Shown one piece after another: positions 59,174 through 64,000 of a stretch of 64,000 nucleotides of DNA. The notes under the pieces were generated by a model. It was given only the letters and a program-made list of their open reading frames with translations, was not told the origin of the DNA and ran no database searches. Position numbers and translations under genes: made by a program. The stretch comes from Halicephalobus mephisto (taxonomy: Eukaryota; Nematoda; Chromadorea; Rhabditida; Panagrolaimidae), in contig SWDT01000024.1 in NCBI GenBank assembly GCA_009193035.1, positions 62,001-126,000 of the forward strand, read 5' to 3'. Each line of letters opens with the position of its first letter. Position 1 is the first letter of the stretch.

Positions 59174-62100
59174 AAGAACAGCTCAAGTATTCGGCTTTGA
59201 TTTTGACACGAATGATGCTCTTCTTTCTGATAACACTGTTTTCGATAGATTCTGGATCTATTTTCGGTTTTTAGGATATCTCTCAACTTTCCTACTTTTT
59301 ATCTATCAGATATGAAAATCAAAAAGTTGATTCAGAAACCATCAAGAAACAGCGAGTGTCGTTCGTGTCAAGACTAAGTTGGAGATTAGGGTTGTTCCCT
59401 TGAAATTTGCTATCTCACGTCGGATTATTTAGATTTCTTTTAGTCTGGTTTAAATAAAGTTCATCCAGAAGTCATCAGGAAGTACTTTTCCGTAACTGAA
59501 GACGGTGCTGATTCAATTATTTCTGTTTGCTATGGTGATCAGAAATCCACGAAAATGTATAGTCTTCCTATTACGGAGAAATTAATGTTTGTTTTTATGG
59601 AATTTAATAATAACCAAAATGGCAAAGTTATTTGAACCCAAAAAAGTCGAAATCTATTCGGTCTTTACGGAATTAGAATAATTTCAAATTTGAACATTTC
59701 TTGATGCACTTTACTTTCCAGATGAAAAACTCATTGGGGCCAAACGCTCGATTATTTCATTTTTATGAAACAAAGCATACTAAACACTACCCGGATTAGC
59801 ATTCATGCAAGAATGAGATGATGCTCCCTGTACTTTGTATCCTACAGTAAGACTATTTTTCATTTTCGAAGACAAATTGATTTCATGTTTTCTTGGGTAA
59901 TTCTTTCCTTAGAAATTTTATAAATCGAATTCCTTATTACATCTTTCCAAATGCTCTAATTCGACAACTTCTATCTGAACTCTATTTATTTGCACTCAAA
60001 ACTCCATGCTTTCAATAATAACTTCAGATTGGTTGTTAACTATTTGTTTAAATCTACTGCTTGAAAAGTCCTGGACAAAAATATAAATTTCAGAATTTCT
60101 TTCAGTCGGGACTCTAGAAATATGGCATTTCTATCTCTATTCTGATCATAGAGACAAAAGAAGTATTCTTTAAACAAACTAAGCAATAATTAGTTAATTC
60201 ATAACTAGTTTTTTATTTTTATCTATGTTTAAATAGTCGAAATTCTCCTTTACTTTTACTTTTTTTTACTTTTATTCCCATTTCGCACTATATCAAATTT
60301 ATAAACAATAGTCGAAATTCTCCTTGTAGAAATACCAATGTCCACAAGAAATTCCTTGTAGACATGAGTGGAATTATTTTGGACAACGTTGTAGCAATTC
60401 TCATCAGTTTCATCTACAACAGTTTTAAACATACAATGAAACCAAGCATCAAAATTATTTTTTGCATCGAAAACTAATATCATACACATGGTTTGTTAAC
60501 TAGGGAACAGACTTGAAACAAGGAAATTCCTTCCAACTTTGTTTTTTCTTGTTATACACTTGGACTCAAGTCTGATCGTACAGGAAGAGGGATTTTCTTT
60601 ATCCCAGAACCTATATTGTCTCCATTTCACAGAACACTTGGGAATTTTAAACCACGTTTTTCCAAAAATTGTCCATTTTTAGAGCCTTTGAAGGATTTTA
60701 AGAAAAATTTTATATTGAATAACAACCTCATTCTTACGTCTTTCAGCTGATGTCATTCTTATAAATCCGTGACAGCCTTCCGAAAACTGTTTGGGAATCA
60801 ATTTTACCACTTTCCGAGTACAAAAAGCAATTCTTGACCACTAAGCTGTGAGTGTAGGATTTGTAGTTCTACTATTCATGGAGGACAATACATAAAAAAC
60901 ATGATGAAATTTCTTGATTTTTATCTTTACGAGTTCGTTGTAAATACGCAAGACAATACTGTAGTTAATGAAGGAAATCTCCATCTAGATAGTCTAATCA
61001 GTTTCAATTTTTGATTAACTTTACAAAACAACATGTGTCTGGAAAACGTGAGAATAATTTAACACTACTGTGTTTTGTAACTTGAGTTACGTCAGATACA
61101 GCTTCTGATAAATTCGCTTGAAAACCAAAATTTTGATTCCCTGACTGTTTTAACTGCTTATTAAAAATTATTCCTTGTTCTAATTATATACTTGAAATAT
61201 CAAATGTAACTTTTTTGAAGAACGTAAGAAAACAATTATTTTGCCGAGAACAAAATGCAGCATGGAACTAATACAAAAATGTTAGAAAAAAACGAATTAC
61301 AAAAATTACTTCAATTAATTGTTATTTTCACTGGTGATATGGGATGTAATATGTGCAGAAATGCTGTCGATATACAGTGCTTTTGTATTCGAGAAAAAAC
61401 AGGATGTTGAGTAGCGAAGAGATGGTTTTTACAAAGTCATAAGGATCATTGACTTGAGGATAAACATCATGCAAGATGACAGTAATATCTATTTAGAAGA
61501 ACTCCAGTATTACATTGAGCTGCCTGATGAAGACAGGAAAGTAAATTTTCGGTTTCAACTATAACCGATGGCCTTATTGAGTTCGATTTTCATGATTCCG
61601 TCATCGATTACCAAACAACTACCGTCACATCTGAGCTTACTGTAGCCAATTGATGTATGAAACAAAGTTTGTTACTTTTTAGGAATATCCCTGCAGCCAT
61701 TCACGCAGACACTATAATGTTGAGCTCCCAGAATTTCCACGCAATGTATTCTAAACTACAAAGAACCGCAGCATTTGTTTCCCACGTTATCCTGACTCGC
61801 GTGTCGTTTTATTAACTTACTTAATTAGTCATCACAAACGGATTTGACTACTCAGGTGGGCGTTTTCATCTGTTAAAGACTATCATCCTGGAGATATTCA
61901 ATAAACTGATAAAATAGGAACTAGTATATTAGTCATCGTGATGTATTATCTTGATGAAAGTACATCCAACTTTAGATTTTGTAGCCTACAGTTTGGTGGT
62001 CAAAAGTTGTTGTTTTGTACTTAGAAGATGGTAAATTTGATTTCCGACACAATTTTCTAAAACTTGTACTAAAAGTCCCTAAATATTGTTGTGGAATTCT

Positions 62101-63667
62101 GCAAATGTCACAATGAACGAAATCTCCTTAGGGATATCTGTGAATGACATCAGTAAAAATCTTTAAAATGTATCGAAAGTGTTGAAAAAGTTACTAAACA
62201 TCAAGTTCATGATGTTGCCAATGATGCTCAAAATCTAGTATTTTAATTTTTATAAACTTTATGCTTTTGTAAAGTTCATTTTTTGCTAAATCGAAAGGTT
62301 AAGCATTCTTAAAGAATAAAAGCTTCCAAAATTGCTTTTCTGTTGTTGAAAAAATAAATTGCACTTTGTATATAAAATAATTTTGGAAAATCTACTCAAT
62401 ATTTGCTGAATTGGAGTAAGTTTAAATAACAACTTTTCTCGAAACAATAGATAGTTTTTCAGATGATTGTTTAAAAGTTAGCTTTTCAATAACTTGATAA
62501 ATTGTAGTTAAACTTCTTAGTCTCTGGTCGTTTTTCCTTTTTTTGACGTAATGATGTTTAATTTCTTGCTTATCGCAAGTTCAGCCTTTAGATTACTGTC
62601 GCTTCTTGGATTCAATTGATTAAAAATTATCTCGGGATCTTAGATATTATTCAAGTTCCGATTTCCAAGTAATAACTTAGAAAAACTACAATCTGACTAC
62701 TCCTATGGCGTCTCACTGGGTGGAGAGTTTCCAGTTTTGAGTACAATGTTTCCTAGACTAAATCTACTTTCGAAATTGTTTTAGTTTAGCGATTAATAAG
62801 CAAATGTAGTAATTTCTACTGCACTTACATAACCGCGTTTGTTTCGTTTACAACTACGAAACTGCATCAAGTTAGGTATTTTTTCGAAACAGGATTTTTG
62901 ACATCAGCTACAGTAACTTTGAAGAATCAAGATTTAAACGTTGTCGTGACAGTATGATAAAATCCTTTGTGATGTTTGATTTCCAGAAAAACGGACTTTA
63001 ATTTTATAGTTTTCAATTCAGGAAATTTTTTATTTAGCTAAATATGGAAGAATTATAAACGTCCATACAGTATTCCGTAACTTAAATGCATTTTGTACTT
63101 TTCCTTAGGATACTCTGGAAATTAAACTTTAAGAAAATATTCTTTTCCGAGCACAGCTACATACTATGCTGCAGTGAGAATTCCTAGTTATCGAAGAAAC
63201 TTATTTCTCGATTTTGGAGTTGCTTGTAAAACATTTTGAAATTGATCTTTGTCCCGAATAAACCAGTAACTGACTGGAAACTTCGCACTTTGTTATTAAA
63301 TTTACTTGAAAGTTGTTATCCTCCTAGCATTAATGTTCACTTAGGAATAGACTTTTTCTCTTTCAAATTACCACGTTTTGAGGTGAATACCTTATCCTTA
63401 AATTACTTTTTATTTAGTAACAATTTTTGGCATTTTTGTTAATGTTGTACCTTGTTCCGCATTATAAACGAAGTTGATTAAACCATTGTGGAAATTGTTT
63501 AGAACAATTTAGTGACATAAACAGCTTTGACTAAATTAGAATCGTGAATTAAATTTAAAAATCTCTTCTCAATTGCGCAATTTCAGACTCAAGCTCAGTG
63601 TTCTTTGAGGCTTAATCTTCGAATATATTCTACAGTAACTTCCTGATTGCATTTCCTGCTTCCGGTC
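59174..63667. other. Long gene-poor AT-rich interval
   Basis: About 4.5 kb without a supported gene. It contains an inverted pair at 59203-59373 (GACACGAATGATGCTC against GAGTGTCGTTCGTGTC), a 17-bp direct repeat TAGTCGAAATTCTCCTT at 60236 and 60309, a third weak relative of repeat B at 62280-62440, and short decayed coding-like pieces at 60256-60489 (minus) and 61470-61560 (plus). Confidence 0.55.
59203..59373. repeat. Inverted repeat after dpyd-1
   Basis: TTGACACGAATGATGCTC at the left faces CGAGTGTCGTTCGTGTCAAG at the right, with partial pairing inside, about 170 bp overall. The left arm motif GACACGAATGATG also occurs near 4829. Confidence 0.6.
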
Positions 63668-64000
63668 ATGGACGGTTCTCCTGATCCAATGCTTTTGAGA
63701 ATTTTCGGCGCAGCTTTCCTCATCACATCCTCGATAGCTCTGTATTTCGAAGTTGCTGTTATGACCGCTGTCTTCAAATTGTTGAAGAAAAGTGAACAAT
63801 TTTTACTTATTTTCAGTGTGGTTAGAGTACCCAAACTTTCAATTCTAATTCAATAACTTGCAGAGTATTGCCGAAGTTCTGACAACTTGCCAATTGGTCT
63901 GGTTGTCTGTCGAAATAATACTCCTGAAAACCACAGGATTATCTCACAAAATGGAGTCCATCATTCTCAGAGCTACTTGGTATCCAGAAGTCTTGCACTA
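63668..64000 (+). CDS. Multi-pass membrane protein, 5' part (possibly a serpentine receptor)
   Basis: Two exons are visible: 63668-63820 and 63864 to beyond the window end; phase 0 at the join. The start is ATG 63668 (MDGSPDPMLLRIFGAAFLIT). Helix one is FGAAFLITSSIALYFEVAVM, then basic KLLKKSEQ, then a second hydrophobic stretch VLTTCQLVWLSVEIILL. Short extracellular N-terminus, helix and basic loop suit a nematode 7TM chemoreceptor, but no family-specific motif is visible in the part available. Other membrane proteins are possible. Confidence 0.5.

Noticed and set aside
63569..63834. Minus-strand frames opposite the membrane-protein exon
   Set aside because: The plus strand gives a signal-anchor-like helix and a phase-consistent second exon; the minus frames overlap each other and lead nowhere.

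Overview
The window is nuclear DNA of a nematode. It is AT-rich, its genes are intron-rich with many introns of 40-60 bp, and several start codons sit a few bases after a TTTCAG/TTTTAG acceptor, as expected for spliced-leader trans-splicing. The gene content agrees: a cuticle collagen, an NLF-1 channel chaperone, a ZHP-type meiotic RING protein, an insulin-like peptide and a SAM-domain SMSr enzyme. I cannot assign a species. There is no sign of bacterial, viral or organellar origin.

Left third (1-21.7 kb). The window opens inside an otopetrin-type proton channel gene (+). Next come a secreted Cys-rich protein (-) and about 7 kb of repeat-rich, gene-poor DNA with one or two weak hypothetical ORFs. 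A dense cluster follows: nlf-1 (+), glutathione reductase (-), sec-22 (-), a small basic 71-aa protein (+), a PP1 inhibitor-3/PPP1R11 homologue (-), a ZHP/RNF212-type RING protein (+) and an NAD-dependent epimerase/dihydroflavonol-reductase-like enzyme (-).

Middle (21.7-47.2 kb). About 4.5 kb of AT-rich spacer leads to an insulin-like peptide gene with extra cysteines. Then follow a complete 12-exon TTLL11-type tubulin polyglutamylase (-), a CRAL-TRIO/GOLD protein (+), an SMSr ceramide phosphoethanolamine synthase (+) with an unknown Ser-rich protein 201 bp behind it (operon-like), a cytoplasmic poly(A)-binding protein (-) whose frame is broken many times, and a cuticle collagen (+).

Right third (47.2-64 kb). 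It holds a plasma-membrane-type syntaxin (+), a complete 14-exon dihydropyrimidine dehydrogenase (+) with an antisense tRNA-Ser(TGA) in intron 3, about 4.4 kb without recognisable genes, and the first two exons of a multi-pass membrane protein.

The genes are mostly unrelated housekeeping and neuronal functions. Linked themes are membrane traffic (sec-22, syntaxin, SEC14/GOLD, SMSr) and redox/NADPH enzymes (GR, DPYD, epimerase).

The most unusual signals are: a dispersed family of short GATAGTGTCC...GGACACTATC hairpins at seven or more loci; the insulin-like peptide with ten cysteines; the clustered frame breaks confined to the PABP gene; and a PPP1R11 homologue that simple ATG-initiated ORF calling reads in the wrong frame. 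All exon joins listed were checked by hand for reading phase. Coordinates are for the coding part only.
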